NCBI RefSeq assembly: GCF_017876545.1
Contig: NZ_JAGIOD010000002.1
Coordinates: 124,001 to 188,000 of the forward strand
Length of the DNA: 64,000 nucleotides
From: Brachybacterium sacelli
GTDB taxonomy: Bacteria; Actinomycetota; Actinomycetes; Actinomycetales; Dermabacteraceae
Reading direction: 5' to 3'
Below the pieces are notes generated by a model, which saw only the letters and a list, made by a program, of their open reading frames with translations, ran no database searches and was not told the DNA's origin. Positions 8,537 through 17,326 of this stretch are shown here, one piece after another. Numbering within the stretch: the first letter of the stretch is position 1; each line of letters opens with the position of its first letter. The translations under genes and the position numbers were made by a program.

Positions 8537-9550
8537 GTGAGCACCACTGACGCCGCGCCGGAGACCCCGGACGCGCCCCCAGCCTCGATGAGGAGCAGCC
8601 GCCGCCGGATCGGCGACTCCGTCTTCTCGTACCTGAGCATCGGATCGGGCCTGCTCATCTTCGTCACCCTCGCCCTGGTGGCCGTCTTCCTCACCAGCGA
8701 GTCGATGCCCGCGGTGATGGAGAGCCGGGAGGCCATCGGCGACGGTGCAGCGTTCTCCCTCGTGGAGACCACGCTCCCGCTGGTGTTCGGCACCGTCCTG
8801 GCCGCCGCGCTCGCGCTGGTCATCGCGATCCCGGTCTCCGTCGGCATCGCGCTGTTCATCTCGCACTACGCGCCGCGTCGGATGGCGTCCGGCCTGGGTT
8901 ACATGATCGACCTGCTGGCCGCGGTGCCCTCGGTGGTCTACGGCCTGTGGGGCGGGATCTGGCTGGTCCCCAAGCTCGAGCCGCTCTACCTCTTCCTGAA
9001 CACCACGCTCGGGACGTGGCCCACCTGGCCCGGATTCATGCCCTTCGTCGGCGGCGATCCGATCGTCGCCCTGTTCGCCGGGGATCCCCACGCGCCGATG
9101 CGCAACCTCGCCTCCGCCTCGATCGTGCTGGCCGTGATGGTCCTGCCCATCATCACCGCGGTCGCCCGCGAGGTCTTCCTGCAGACCCCGCGGCTGCAGG
9201 AGGAGGCGGCTCTCGCCCTCGGCGCCACCCGCTGGGAGACGGTCCGCACCGTCGTGCTGCCCTTCGGCCGCAGCGGCGTCGTCGCCGCGTCGATGCTCGG
9301 CCTCGGACGTGCGCTCGGCGAGACCATGGCCGTGCTGATGATCCTCGCCCCCGGGGCGACGTTCTCCTTCCACATCCTCGAGGTCGGCATGCACCAGACG
9401 ATCGCCGCGAACATCGCCGCGAAGGAGGCGGAGTCCGCGGGCACCGAGATGTCGCTGTTGATCTTCACCGGCCTGGTGCTGTTCGTCCTGACGTTCCTCA
9501 TCAACGCCATCGCCCGCTGGATCGTCGCCCGCAGCGGCGTCAAGAGCTGA
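8537..9550 (+). CDS. pstC: phosphate ABC transporter permease PstC
   Basis: The 337-residue inner-membrane permease has about six spans. Its binding-protein-dependent transport signature (EEAALALGATRWETVRTVVLP, followed by GLGRALGETMAV) contacts PstB. A hydrophilic insertion near residues 145-185 (WPTWPGFMPFVGGDP) is typical of PstC. Translation starts at GTG 8537 after GAGGAAGGA. It forms the transmembrane channel with PstA, whose gene begins 7 bp after the stop. Confidence 0.93.
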   Translation: MSTTDAAPETPDAPPASMRSSRRRIGDSVFSYLSIGSGLLIFVTLALVAVFLTSESMPAVMESREAIGDGAAFSLVETTLPLVFGTVLAAALALVIAIPVSVGIALFISHYAPRRMASGLGYMIDLLAAVPSVVYGLWGGIWLVPKLEPLYLFLNTTLGTWPTWPGFMPFVGGDPIVALFAGDPHAPMRNLASASIVLAVMVLPIITAVAREVFLQTPRLQEEAALALGATRWETVRTVVLPFGRSGVVAASMLGLGRALGETMAVLMILAPGATFSFHILEVGMHQTIAANIAAKEAESAGTEMSLLIFTGLVLFVLTFLINAIARWIVARSGVKS

Positions 9551-9557
9551 GGTCACT

Positions 9558-10724
9558 GTGAGCACCACGACCCCCACCTCCGAGCACACCCCCACGATGC
9601 GGTCGCCCAACGAGCGCCGTCTGCCCTGGTACCACCTGGTGTTCACGGGGCTCGGCGGGCTGCTCATCGCGATCGCGGCGCTCGCGATCGTCGATGCCCT
9701 GTCGATCCCCGGCGCGATCCTGCTGGGCTTCGTGCTCCATCTGGCCCTGGGCTACCTCTACTCCCGCATCCGGGAAGGCCGTCGCTGGGCGATGGAGCGC
9801 CTGATGACCCTGCTGGTCATCGGCGCTTTTGCCATCGCCATGTTCCCGCTGCTGTCGCTGCTGTGGGAGGTCATCGCCCGCGGTCTGGTCCGCGTGGTCG
9901 CGGCGGCCCCGACGCCCTTCGCGTTCTGGACCATGGACATGTCCGGCATCATCGGCGGCGCGGATGCGGGCGGCGTCGTCCACGCGACCATCGGCACGTT
10001 GCTGATCACCCTGTGGGCCTCGATCATCTCGATCCCCATCGGCCTGTTCGCCGCGATCTTCCTGGTCGAGTACGCCGATTACGGCTGGCGCAGGGTGCTG
10101 GGCAAGGGCGTGACCTTCCTGGTCGACGTCATGACCGGTATCCCCTCGATCGTGGCGGGCCTCTTCGGCCTGGCCCTGTTCATCGCGATCCTGCCCGACG
10201 AGGGCGTGCGCATGGGCATCATGGGCGCCGTCGCGCTCTCCCTGCTGATGATCCCCACCGTGGTGCGCTCCTGCGAGGAGATGCTGCGCCTGGTCCCGAT
10301 GGACCTGCGTGAGGCCTCCTACGCGCTGGGCGTGCCCAAGTGGCTGACCATCGTCAAGGTCGTGCTGCGCACTTCGATCGCGGGCCTGACCACAGGGATC
10401 ACGCTCGCGATCGCCCGGGTGATCGGCGAGACGGCCCCGCTGCTGCTCACCGTCGGGATGGTGACCTCGGTGAACTGGAACATGTTCGACGGGCGCATGG
10501 CGACCCTGCCGACGTTCATCAACCAGCAGTACCGCGCGGGCAGCGCGAACTGCATCAGCGATACGGTCACCAACCCGTTCAACCAGGACGTCTACGCCTG
10601 CTCGATCTCGACGAACATCGATCGGGCCTGGGCCGCCGCCTTCACCCTGATCATCATCGTGATGGTGCTCAACATCGTCGCCCGACTGGTCAGCTACTAC
10701 TTCTCCCCGAAGCTCAGCCGCTGA
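9558..10724 (+). CDS. pstA: phosphate ABC transporter permease PstA
   Basis: The 388-residue partner permease has an extra N-terminal pair of hydrophobic segments (residues 25-80) before the canonical six-span core. The coupling segment (REASYALGVPKWLTIVKVVL, then ARVIGETAPLLLT) is intact. At 388 aa it is longer than the roughly 300-residue enterobacterial PstA, as is common in actinobacteria. Start is GTG 9558, 7 bp after pstC. A cysteine-containing loop (CISDTVTNPFNQDVYAC) near residues 334-350 could form an extracellular disulfide. Confidence 0.93.
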   Translation: MSTTTPTSEHTPTMRSPNERRLPWYHLVFTGLGGLLIAIAALAIVDALSIPGAILLGFVLHLALGYLYSRIREGRRWAMERLMTLLVIGAFAIAMFPLLSLLWEVIARGLVRVVAAAPTPFAFWTMDMSGIIGGADAGGVVHATIGTLLITLWASIISIPIGLFAAIFLVEYADYGWRRVLGKGVTFLVDVMTGIPSIVAGLFGLALFIAILPDEGVRMGIMGAVALSLLMIPTVVRSCEEMLRLVPMDLREASYALGVPKWLTIVKVVLRTSIAGLTTGITLAIARVIGETAPLLLTVGMVTSVNWNMFDGRMATLPTFINQQYRAGSANCISDTVTNPFNQDVYACSISTNIDRAWAAAFTLIIIVMVLNIVARLVSYYFSPKLSR

Positions 10725-10753
10725 GCTGACGCCCCCACGCGAAAGGACACCTG

Positions 10754-11539
10754 ATGGCAGCCCCTCAGCCCATCAACGTCGAGGATCTCAACATCTACTA
10801 CAGCGATTTCCTCGCCGTGGAGGGCGTCGACGTCCAGATCCGTCCCCGGTCGGTGACCGCCCTGATCGGTCCCTCCGGTTGCGGCAAGTCGACGTTCCTG
10901 CGGACCCTGAACCGCATGCACGAGGTGATCCCCGGCGCCTACGCCCAGGGCACGGTCGAGATCAACGGAGAGAACATCTACGATCCCCGGGTCGATCCGG
11001 TCAACGTGCGCCGTCGCGTCGGCATGGTGTTCCAGAAGGCGAACCCGTTCCCGACCATGTCCATCCGCGACAACGTGCTGGCCGGGGTGAAGCTCAACAG
11101 CCGCCGCATGTCGAAGAAGGCCGGCGACGAGCTGGTCGAGCGGTCGCTGCGGGGCGCGAACCTGTGGAACGAGGTCAAGGACCGTCTCGACAAGCCGGGC
11201 ATGGGGCTGTCCGGCGGGCAGCAGCAGCGTCTGTGCATCGCCCGCACCATCGCGGTCAAGCCCGAGGTGGTCCTCATGGACGAGCCCTGCTCGGCGCTCG
11301 ACCCGATCTCCACCCTCGCGATCGAGGACCTCATCCACGAGCTGAAGGAGGAGTACACGATCGTGATCGTCACGCACAACATGCAGCAGGCCTCGCGCGT
11401 CTCCGACCGCACCGGCTTCTTCAACATCGCGGGCACCGGCAAGCCGGGCCACCTCATCGAGGTCGACGACACCGAGAAGATGTTCACCAACCCCGCGAAT
11501 AAGCAGACCGAGGACTACATCTCCGGTCGCTTCGGCTGA
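10754..11539 (+). CDS. pstB: phosphate ABC transporter ATPase PstB
   Basis: The 261-residue ATPase drives phosphate import through PstCA. Walker [10 protein letters not shown] is at residues 39-47, the ABC signature [13 protein letters not shown] near 151, and Walker [14 protein letters not shown] near 172, with the switch histidine in [10 protein letters not shown]. The [11 protein letters not shown] segment is typical of PstB. GAAAGGA precedes ATG 10754. It closes the pst operon; no phoU follows in this window. Confidence 0.95.
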   Translation: MAAPQPINVEDLNIYYSDFLAVEGVDVQIRPRSVTALIGPSGCGKSTFLRTLNRMHEVIPGAYAQGTVEINGENIYDPRVDPVNVRRRVGMVFQKANPFPTMSIRDNVLAGVKLNSRRMSKKAGDELVERSLRGANLWNEVKDRLDKPGMGLSGGQQQRLCIARTIAVKPEVVLMDEPCSALDPISTLAIEDLIHELKEEYTIVIVTHNMQQASRVSDRTGFFNIAGTGKPGHLIEVDDTEKMFTNPANKQTEDYISGRFG

Positions 11540-11564
11540 TCGCACGCGCGGTGTCCGCTCGGGT

Positions 11565-11622
11565 ACTGGCGCCATAGCGTGCGCTGTGGCTATATCGCCA
11601 GAGCGCACTCTATAGCGCCAGT
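11565..11622. repeat. 58-bp imperfect palindrome with internal 20-bp-spaced repeats
   Basis: Arms 11565-11587 and 11600-11622 match at 20 of 23 positions and flank a core GGCTATATCGCC that is itself nearly palindromic. The motif TATA-N-CGCCAG occurs at 11591 and 11611 (20 bp apart), with an inverted relative CTGGCGCCATA at 11566. Local AT content is higher than the surroundings. It lies 25 bp after the pstB stop and ahead of an ABC exporter in the same direction. It could be a terminator without U-tract, a multi-site operator, or a small mobile/REP-like element. Confidence 0.6.
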
Positions 11623-11733
11623 GCTCGACCGGCGGGCGGGGACGCGGAGTCCACCCACGGTCTGACGTCGGCCCCGGGATATCGATCCCGGGGCCGATGT
11701 GAGTGCGGGGGCGGGCGCACGATCCTGGGACAC

Positions 11734-12681
11734 ATGAACAGCGCACCGCTCACCTCGTCCTTCCCGTCGGGCCCGGCGCCCGACCCCACCACCGCCTCGG
11801 GCCCCGTCCCTGCCTCCGGCCCGGCCGGGACCCAGATCGACGGGACGGCGCCGGCCCCTGCCGCGCAACCCGCCCAGCCCGACGCCGCCCAGCCCTACCC
11901 GGCATCGACCGCGGCCCCTGCCGGCCCGCCTCCCGTGCACCCTGCGCCGGTGCTCTCGGCCCGGCGACTGGCCATGACCTACGGGGAGCAGGGCACGGCG
12001 ACCCACGCCTTGGACGGCGTGGACCTCGACATCGCCCGCGCCGACTCGCTGGCCGTGATGGGCCCCTCCGGCTGCGGCAAGACCACCCTGCTGCACATCC
12101 TCGCCGGCATCCTGCGACCCACCTCCGGCACCGTGCAGCACGACGGCGCGGACCTCGCCACCCTCGGGGACCGTGCCCGAACCCGCCTGCGCCGCAACGA
12201 CTTCGGCTTCGTCTTCCAGGACGGCCAGCTGCTGCCCGAGCTCAGCGCGCTGGAGAACGTGATCCTGCCGCGCATGCTCGCCGGCGTCTCCCGACGCACC
12301 GCGTCGGCCGAGGCTCGGACCTGGCTGGACCGGCTCGGTCTGCAGGGCATGCACGATCGTCGCCCCACCCAGCTCTCCGGTGGCCAGGCCCAGCGCGTGG
12401 CCATCGCCCGGGCGCTGGCGGGCCGCCCCTCCGTGGTCTTCGCCGACGAGCCCACCGGCGCCCTCGATCAGGGGACCGGCCAGGCCGTGCTGCAGATCCT
12501 GGTGGACTCCTGCCGCACCTCCGGCGCCAGCCTGGTGATGGTCACCCACGACGCCCAGGTCGCCGCGGCCTGCCGGCGCACCGTCGCCATGCGTGACGGA
12601 CGCATCGCCCAGGAGTTCGTCCGCCCCGCCGCGCAGGCGCCCCGGGAGCAGACGGTCCAGCACACGGCGGTGGCACGATGA
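11734..12681 (+). CDS. MacB/LolD-type ABC transporter ATP-binding protein
   Basis: The 315-residue protein opens with about 75 residues of Pro/Ala/Thr-rich disordered sequence, then an ATPase domain. Walker A GPSGCGKTT is at 110-118, the signature LSGGQAQRVAIARAL near 212, and Walker B VVFADEPTGALD near 232. The FADEPTGALD pattern marks the MacB/LolD/FtsE clade, which pairs with FtsX-like permeases rather than classical importers. It overlaps the next gene by 4 bp (ATGA). The likely role is an exporter or an extracytoplasmic mechanotransmission complex; the substrate is unknown. Confidence 0.85.
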   Translation: MNSAPLTSSFPSGPAPDPTTASGPVPASGPAGTQIDGTAPAPAAQPAQPDAAQPYPASTAAPAGPPPVHPAPVLSARRLAMTYGEQGTATHALDGVDLDIARADSLAVMGPSGCGKTTLLHILAGILRPTSGTVQHDGADLATLGDRARTRLRRNDFGFVFQDGQLLPELSALENVILPRMLAGVSRRTASAEARTWLDRLGLQGMHDRRPTQLSGGQAQRVAIARALAGRPSVVFADEPTGALDQGTGQAVLQILVDSCRTSGASLVMVTHDAQVAAACRRTVAMRDGRIAQEFVRPAAQAPREQTVQHTAVAR

Positions 12682-14030
12682 GCGCCCTGCTGGCCTCCGC
12701 CCCGCTGCTGCTGCGCCGACGCGGCGCCCTCGCCGACATCCTGCCGGTCATCGCCTTCACCGCGGCGACCGCCATCACCGCGACCGTGGTGGGCGGCGCC
12801 GCCGCCTTCGTCGGCCGCATGCCCGCCGGCGACACGGTGGCCCGCACCGGGGAGGCCTCGATCATGGGGTTCCTGGTGATGTGCGCGATCGTCGCCTCCG
12901 TGCTGCTGGTGCCCAGCGCCATCGGGCTGGGGGGATCCGCTGCCCGGCTCTCCCTCGCGCGCCGGGAGAAGGACCTGGCCACCATGCGTCTGGTCGGCGG
13001 CACCAGCGGGCAGGTCGGCTCGGTCGCGGTCCTCGACGTCGCCGCCCAGGCGCTGCTCGGCGGGATCCTCGGGCTCGGCGTGCACCTCGCCGTCACGCCT
13101 GCACTGACCGGACTCGACTTCGGGATCACGCCGTTCACCACGGCGGACCTGCTGATGCCGTGGTGGGCCTATCCGATCCTGGTCCTCGCCCTCGCGCTGA
13201 TCGCCGTCGGCTCGGCGGCGGTGTCCCTGACCGGTGTGGTCCTCAGTCCGCTCGGCGTCGCCCGCGATTCGCGCGTGGTGCGCCTGTCCGTGATCCGTCT
13301 GGTGCTGTGGGTCGCGCTGATCCTGGGCTTCCTCGTCTTCATGCAGGTCGGCGGGATGATTCTGGGTCAGGTGGGCGGCGGGTCGCTGGCCATCGCGATC
13401 ATGATCCTGTTCATCGCCGCCATCGTCGCGGGCATCAACATGGTGGGGCCCTTCATCGTGTGGATCACTGCGCTCGGGCTCGCGAAGACGGCGCCCATCC
13501 CGTCGCTGATGGTGGGGGCACGCCGTCTGGCAGGCGATCCGCGGGCAGGCTGGCGGGCCGTCTCCGGGATCACTTTCGCCCTGGTCATCGCCGGGTTCCT
13601 CACGGTCCTCGCCTCCATGGGCGACGCCAGCACGCCGGAGCAGGCGATGATGTTCACCGCCATGACCACCGGCGGCCAGCTCACCCTGGGCATCGCGGCC
13701 GTGCTCGCCGCGGTCGGCACCGGTGTCTCCCAGACCGCCCGGGTCATCGACCAGGCCCCGCGCCTGCGCGCCCAGCACATCGCGGGCGCGGAGGTGGGCC
13801 AGCTGCACCGTGCCCGGATCGCGGAGATCGCGGTCCCGGTGGGGCTGAGCTCGGTGATCGCGACCGGCACGGCACTGATGGTGATCACCTCGGTCCTCGG
13901 GGGCGCTCCGAACGATCCGCTGATGGCCGTGCAGTACCTGGTCTGCGTGCTCGGCGCCTACGCGCTGGTGATCGCCGCGGTGCTGGTGGCCTCACCGCTG
14001 GTGAAGCGGTACGCGGTGCGCGCGGCCTGA
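12678..14030 (+). CDS. FtsX-like ABC transporter permease
   Basis: The 450-residue membrane protein is the partner of the preceding ATPase and is translationally coupled to it. Spans occur near residues 18-35, 65-90, 115-135, 165-185, 208-225, 230-260, 300-320 and 330-350, with a final group at 395-440. The ARREKDLATMRLVGGTSGQV cytoplasmic coupling segment is typical of FtsX-domain permeases. A second FtsX-like block seems to follow, so this is probably a one-chain permease with a duplicated core. No cargo can be inferred. Confidence 0.8.
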   Translation: MSALLASAPLLLRRRGALADILPVIAFTAATAITATVVGGAAAFVGRMPAGDTVARTGEASIMGFLVMCAIVASVLLVPSAIGLGGSAARLSLARREKDLATMRLVGGTSGQVGSVAVLDVAAQALLGGILGLGVHLAVTPALTGLDFGITPFTTADLLMPWWAYPILVLALALIAVGSAAVSLTGVVLSPLGVARDSRVVRLSVIRLVLWVALILGFLVFMQVGGMILGQVGGGSLAIAIMILFIAAIVAGINMVGPFIVWITALGLAKTAPIPSLMVGARRLAGDPRAGWRAVSGITFALVIAGFLTVLASMGDASTPEQAMMFTAMTTGGQLTLGIAAVLAAVGTGVSQTARVIDQAPRLRAQHIAGAEVGQLHRARIAEIAVPVGLSSVIATGTALMVITSVLGGAPNDPLMAVQYLVCVLGAYALVIAAVLVASPLVKRYAVRAA

Positions 14031-14189
14031 GTCCGCGACGACGGGCTGGGGCCGGCTGCCTGCGAATCGGCGGCCGAGGGTTGCTGAGACGAGCGGCCCC
14101 CGGGTGGCGGCCTCGCGCGCCGGCCCCGGGCACCGACCCCGGGCGCCCACCCCGCGCCGCACCCCCGTCGTCGAGCCGTTCCGAGAGCC

Positions 14190-14225
14190 GCGAGCGGCCG
14201 GTCCCTTCCCGGGCCGGCCGCTCGC
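14190..14225. terminator. bidirectional hairpin terminator between convergent genes
   Basis: Perfect 12-bp GC stem: 14190-14201 pairs with 14214-14225 around a 12-nt loop. It lies 160 bp after the permease stop and 5 bp from the stop of the opposing phosphotransferase gene. There is no U-tract, as is usual for very GC-rich actinobacteria. The remaining 14031-14189 bases contain nothing recognisable. Confidence 0.65.
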
Positions 14226-14230
14226 TCTGC

Positions 14231-15247
14231 CTACCAGGTGAGTCGATCCAGATGGTTGTCGCCGCAGAGCAGGCGAGCGATGCGGGCCTGCGCCGTGTCG
14301 CGGATGTCGGGCTGCGGGTGGTGCGCGTAGAGCGCGAGCTCCACGTACATGTCGTAGAAGTTCAGTCGCTCGCGCAGATGCTCTCTCTCGAACAGCTCCG
14401 GATACGCGCCGTGCAGCCATCCGGGCACCTCGGTTAGCGTGGCCTCGTCGAGCCCTCGCTCCTCGGGTGTGGGCGGGTACTCCCGCGCTCTCGCGCACCA
14501 GCGCAGGACGGTATCGAGCTCGACATCCGCCGGTTGGGCCAAGGCCTCCGCGAAGTCGATCAGGCCGGTGACGCGTCCGTGGTCGACCATCACGTTGGAT
14601 CCGTGGAGATCGCCGTGGACGAGGACGGCCTCGTCGGCGGCGAACAGGGCCAGCCGCTCCCGGATCCACTCGGCGACGTCCGTGAGCAGGCGCGGGTCAT
14701 GACCGGGCAGTCGCCGGGCGGCCTCGACCCGCTGGAGCGCCGCACCCACGACAGGTGGGTGGTACGCGGGCCACGGCGTGCCGGCGATGGCGTCGGCCAG
14801 CCAGGGTGGCAGCAGGCCGGCGGGCACGGGAACGCGGTGGAGTGCGCGCAACGCAGCGCCGAGGTCTTCGATCATGGCTCGGCGCGTGGGAGGATCCGCC
14901 GTCGGCCAGGCCTCGTACAGGGTCCGGCCGGGCAGGCGTTCGGCGACGTACCACGTCCCGTCCGGGCCGTGGCCGTGGGCGAGGTGCCGGGCGTGCGGGA
15001 CGTCGCTGCCGGCGAGCAGGTCGGCGACCGCCGCCTCGTGGCGATACGCATCGCGGAACGGGCCGTTGCTCAGCCGTATGACGTAGTCGTCGCCGACCCA
15101 CGCGCGGCTGACCCAGCCGGCCTTCGGAGAAAAGCGTCCGGTCGCCGGCAGACCAGCGGCCGCCAGCGTTCTCAGCAGCGCCGGGTCGGCAGCCGGTTCG
15201 GCGACGAAAGGTGGTGAGTGGTCGCACACGGTCCGAGCCTCGCACAC
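14231..15247 (-). CDS. aminoglycoside phosphotransferase (APH) family kinase
   Basis: The 338-residue protein has the APH/choline-kinase fold. An N-terminal ATP lobe (YVIRLSNGPFRDAYRHE) precedes the catalytic loop VHGDLHGSNVMV near residue 209 and a metal-binding LIDFAEA near 228. These kinases phosphorylate small hydroxyl compounds; very few chromosomal actinobacterial members confer drug resistance, so the substrate is open. Two starts are possible: ATG 15247 with GAGG upstream, or GTG 15229, which lies 6 nt after a GAGGCT hexamer and would be leaderless. It is divergent from the rhodanese gene. Confidence 0.8.
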   Translation of the reverse strand: MCEARTVCDHSPPFVAEPAADPALLRTLAAAGLPATGRFSPKAGWVSRAWVGDDYVIRLSNGPFRDAYRHEAAVADLLAGSDVPHARHLAHGHGPDGTWYVAERLPGRTLYEAWPTADPPTRRAMIEDLGAALRALHRVPVPAGLLPPWLADAIAGTPWPAYHPPVVGAALQRVEAARRLPGHDPRLLTDVAEWIRERLALFAADEAVLVHGDLHGSNVMVDHGRVTGLIDFAEALAQPADVELDTVLRWCARAREYPPTPEERGLDEATLTEVPGWLHGAYPELFEREHLRERLNFYDMYVELALYAHHPQPDIRDTAQARIARLLCGDNHLDRLTW

Positions 15248-15302
15248 ATCGGTTCGCCTCGACTCACCGCACGGGACCTCGGCTCAGCCGATCAGCACGC
15301 CC

Positions 15303-15308
15303 TAGGCT
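15303..15308 (+). promoter_or_regulatory. -10 element of a leaderless rhodanese transcript
   Basis: TAGGCT at 15303-15308 is 7 nt from the ATG at 15316, so the transcription start should coincide with the start codon. No Shine-Dalgarno sequence is present. Confidence 0.55.
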
Positions 15309-15315
15309 GGTCGGT

Positions 15316-15642
15316 ATGGATTTCGAGACCGTCGCCCCCACCGCAGTACCCGAAGGCGCGCATCTGATCGATGTGCGCGAGCAGTCCGAATGGGATGCAG
15401 GCCATGCCCCGAGCGCCCAGCACCTGCCGGCGAGCACGCTGCTGGAGAACCTCGAGAAGCTCCCCGAGGACGATGAGGACCTGTACATCGTCTGCCGCAC
15501 CGGTGGGCGCAGCTCCCAGGTCGCCCAATGGCTCACCGCGAACGGTTTCGACGCCATCAACGTCGGCGGCGGCATGGACCAGTGGTTCGAGGCGGGGCTG
15601 CCGATCGAGGCCGATGGCGACGGCGAGGCCTTCATCCTCTGA
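15316..15642 (+). CDS. single-domain rhodanese-like protein
   Basis: The 108-residue protein is one rhodanese domain with active-site Cys60 in the loop VCRTGGRSS and the N-terminal LIDVREQSEWDAGH motif. Single-domain forms move sulfane sulfur as cysteine persulfide between thiols, with possible roles in sulfur trafficking or cyanide detoxification. The start at ATG 15316 fits the leaderless promoter just upstream; a longer frame from 15211 would overlap the divergent APH gene. No sulfur-pathway gene is adjacent. Confidence 0.88.
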   Translation: MDFETVAPTAVPEGAHLIDVREQSEWDAGHAPSAQHLPASTLLENLEKLPEDDEDLYIVCRTGGRSSQVAQWLTANGFDAINVGGGMDQWFEAGLPIEADGDGEAFIL

Positions 15643-15647
15643 GCCGC

Positions 15648-16400
15648 TCAGGTCGCGATGACGTCCTGGAGTAGCGCGTAGCCGACGAAGGCGAACACAT
15701 CGAGCAGGGTGTGCGCGATGATCAGCGGCATCGTGCGCCGGGTGCGCCGGTACCACTCGCCGAACACGAGCCCCATCGCGAGGTTCGCCAGGCCCGGGCC
15801 GACCCCCTGATACGTGTGGTACGCCCCGCGCAGCAGGGCCGAGACGAGGATGATCCTCCGCCCCGACCAGCCCAGACGCTCCAATCGCTGGTACAGGTAG
15901 CCGACGACGATGACCTCTTCGAGCACGGCGTTCTTGACTGCGTGCAGCACCAGCACCGGAACCGTCCACCAGTGCGCGTCCAGCGCCGCAGGGATCACCT
16001 CGACCGTGGCACCGAGCGCCCGGCCGACGTAGTAGATCGCCAGCCCCGGCAGCCCGACGCCGGCGGTGATCGCCACGCCCCAGCCGAGGTCCCGCATCGG
16101 GCGGGTGGGATCCATCCCCAGGTCCGCCAGTGCCTGCTTCAGCGAGCCCGCGGTCAGCGCGAGCAGCAGCACCACGAGCGCGACCGGCACCAGGGTGAAG
16201 GCGATCGAGAGCAGCTGGTAGAACAGATCCAGCCAGGGGTCCTCCCGGATCGACGAGTTCAGCGACGTCGACTGCGCGGACAGGGGACCGGTCGCGAGAG
16301 CCTGGACCAGGGCGATCAGCGAGTACACGGCGCTGCGCCCCAGGGAGAGGGCGAGGACGAGGACCACCTCGACCCGCAGCCAGGTCTTGTTCTCCGTCAT
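15648..16400 (-). CDS. CPBP-family intramembrane glutamic protease
   Basis: The 250-residue membrane protein has about six to seven spans and the three CPBP (Abi) motifs: E161/E162 in LEEVIVVGYLYQR, R191 with H195 in LLRGAYHTYQG, and H230/D234 in AHTLLDV. These residues form the intramembrane active site of Rce1-like proteases. Bacterial members act in peptide processing, bacteriocin immunity or unknown membrane roles. I chose ATG 16400 (MTENKTW); the frame continues upstream into non-coding-looking sequence. It converges on the rhodanese gene with a 5-bp gap. Confidence 0.8.
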   Translation of the reverse strand: MTENKTWLRVEVVLVLALSLGRSAVYSLIALVQALATGPLSAQSTSLNSSIREDPWLDLFYQLLSIAFTLVPVALVVLLLALTAGSLKQALADLGMDPTRPMRDLGWGVAITAGVGLPGLAIYYVGRALGATVEVIPAALDAHWWTVPVLVLHAVKNAVLEEVIVVGYLYQRLERLGWSGRRIILVSALLRGAYHTYQGVGPGLANLAMGLVFGEWYRRTRRTMPLIIAHTLLDVFAFVGYALLQDVIAT

Positions 16401-16575
16401 GGTCACCACCGCGCCATGATCGCACCCGCTCGCGGACCGAGAGCGGGTGCGGTGCCCGGACGGCGGCTCCGCCGGTCCGAGCCCCGCCTTCTCAGCACCC
16501 GGGCCGCCGCCGGCGCCGACAACGCAGCGCTCGGCGCGTGAGAGAGGGCCGTCCCGCGCGTGACAGACTCGAGCC

Positions 16576-17301
16576 ATGACGACTTCAGCCCCTGATCACC
16601 TCCCCACCGGCGCCGCCCGCCCCGCAGTCCTCATCACCGGGGCGAACCGCGGGATCGGCCGCGCCGTCGCCGACGAGCTCGCCGCCGACCACCACCTGAT
16701 CCTCGGCGGGCGGGACGAGACGGCCCTGACCGAGCTCGCGGCGCAGTTCCCGTCGGCCGTACCCTTCGCGGCGGATCTCACCGACCGGGAGGCCACTGCC
16801 GCCGCCCTCGGGCGCCTGGACCTCGCAGACGGGCTCACAGGCCTCGTGCACTCCGCGGGGATCCTGGTCAACGGCACGGTCGCGGAGTCCGATCCGGCGG
16901 AATGGACGCAGTCCTTCGAGATCAACGTCGTCGCGATCATGGAGCTCACGCAGCTGCTGCTGCCCGCGCTGCGCGTCGCCCGGGGCACCGTGGTGATGAT
17001 CAATTCCGGCTCCGGGTACAACGCGGTGCCGTCCCGTGGCGCCTACAGCGCCTCGAAGTTCGCCCTGCGCGGTCTCGCCGACTCGCTGCGTCTGGAGGAG
17101 CGGGAGCACGGGGTGCGCGTCAGCTCGATCCATCCCGGACGCGTCGCCACGGACATGCAGCGTGAGCTGCGTTCCTTCGAGGGCGGGGAGTACCAGGAGG
17201 AGAACTACATGAAGCCCGCGACGGTCGCCGCCACAGTGGGGCTCGCGCTGCGGCTCCCGGCCGACGCCAGCATCGACTCGCTCTCGGTGCGGCCCCGCTG
17301 A
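16576..17301 (+). CDS. short-chain dehydrogenase/reductase (SDR)
   Basis: The 241-residue classical SDR has the nucleotide-binding TGANRGIG at residues 21-28, the NAG-like HSAGILVNG stretch near residue 94, the serine in NSGSGYN near 144, and the catalytic YSASK at 157-161. It should be an NAD(P)(H)-dependent oxidoreductase of unknown substrate. A CAGACT hexamer ends 6 nt before the ATG, so a leaderless message is possible. It converges on the DNA glycosylase gene. Confidence 0.88.
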   Translation: MTTSAPDHLPTGAARPAVLITGANRGIGRAVADELAADHHLILGGRDETALTELAAQFPSAVPFAADLTDREATAAALGRLDLADGLTGLVHSAGILVNGTVAESDPAEWTQSFEINVVAIMELTQLLLPALRVARGTVVMINSGSGYNAVPSRGAYSASKFALRGLADSLRLEEREHGVRVSSIHPGRVATDMQRELRSFEGGEYQEENYMKPATVAATVGLALRLPADASIDSLSVRPR

Positions 17302-17326
17302 GCCGCTCCTGCGGGCCCACGGCCGC

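Noticed and set aside
14231..15247. acquired aminoglycoside-resistance gene
   Set aside because: Base composition matches the neighbours, there is no mobile element, and the APH fold is common in housekeeping small-molecule kinases.
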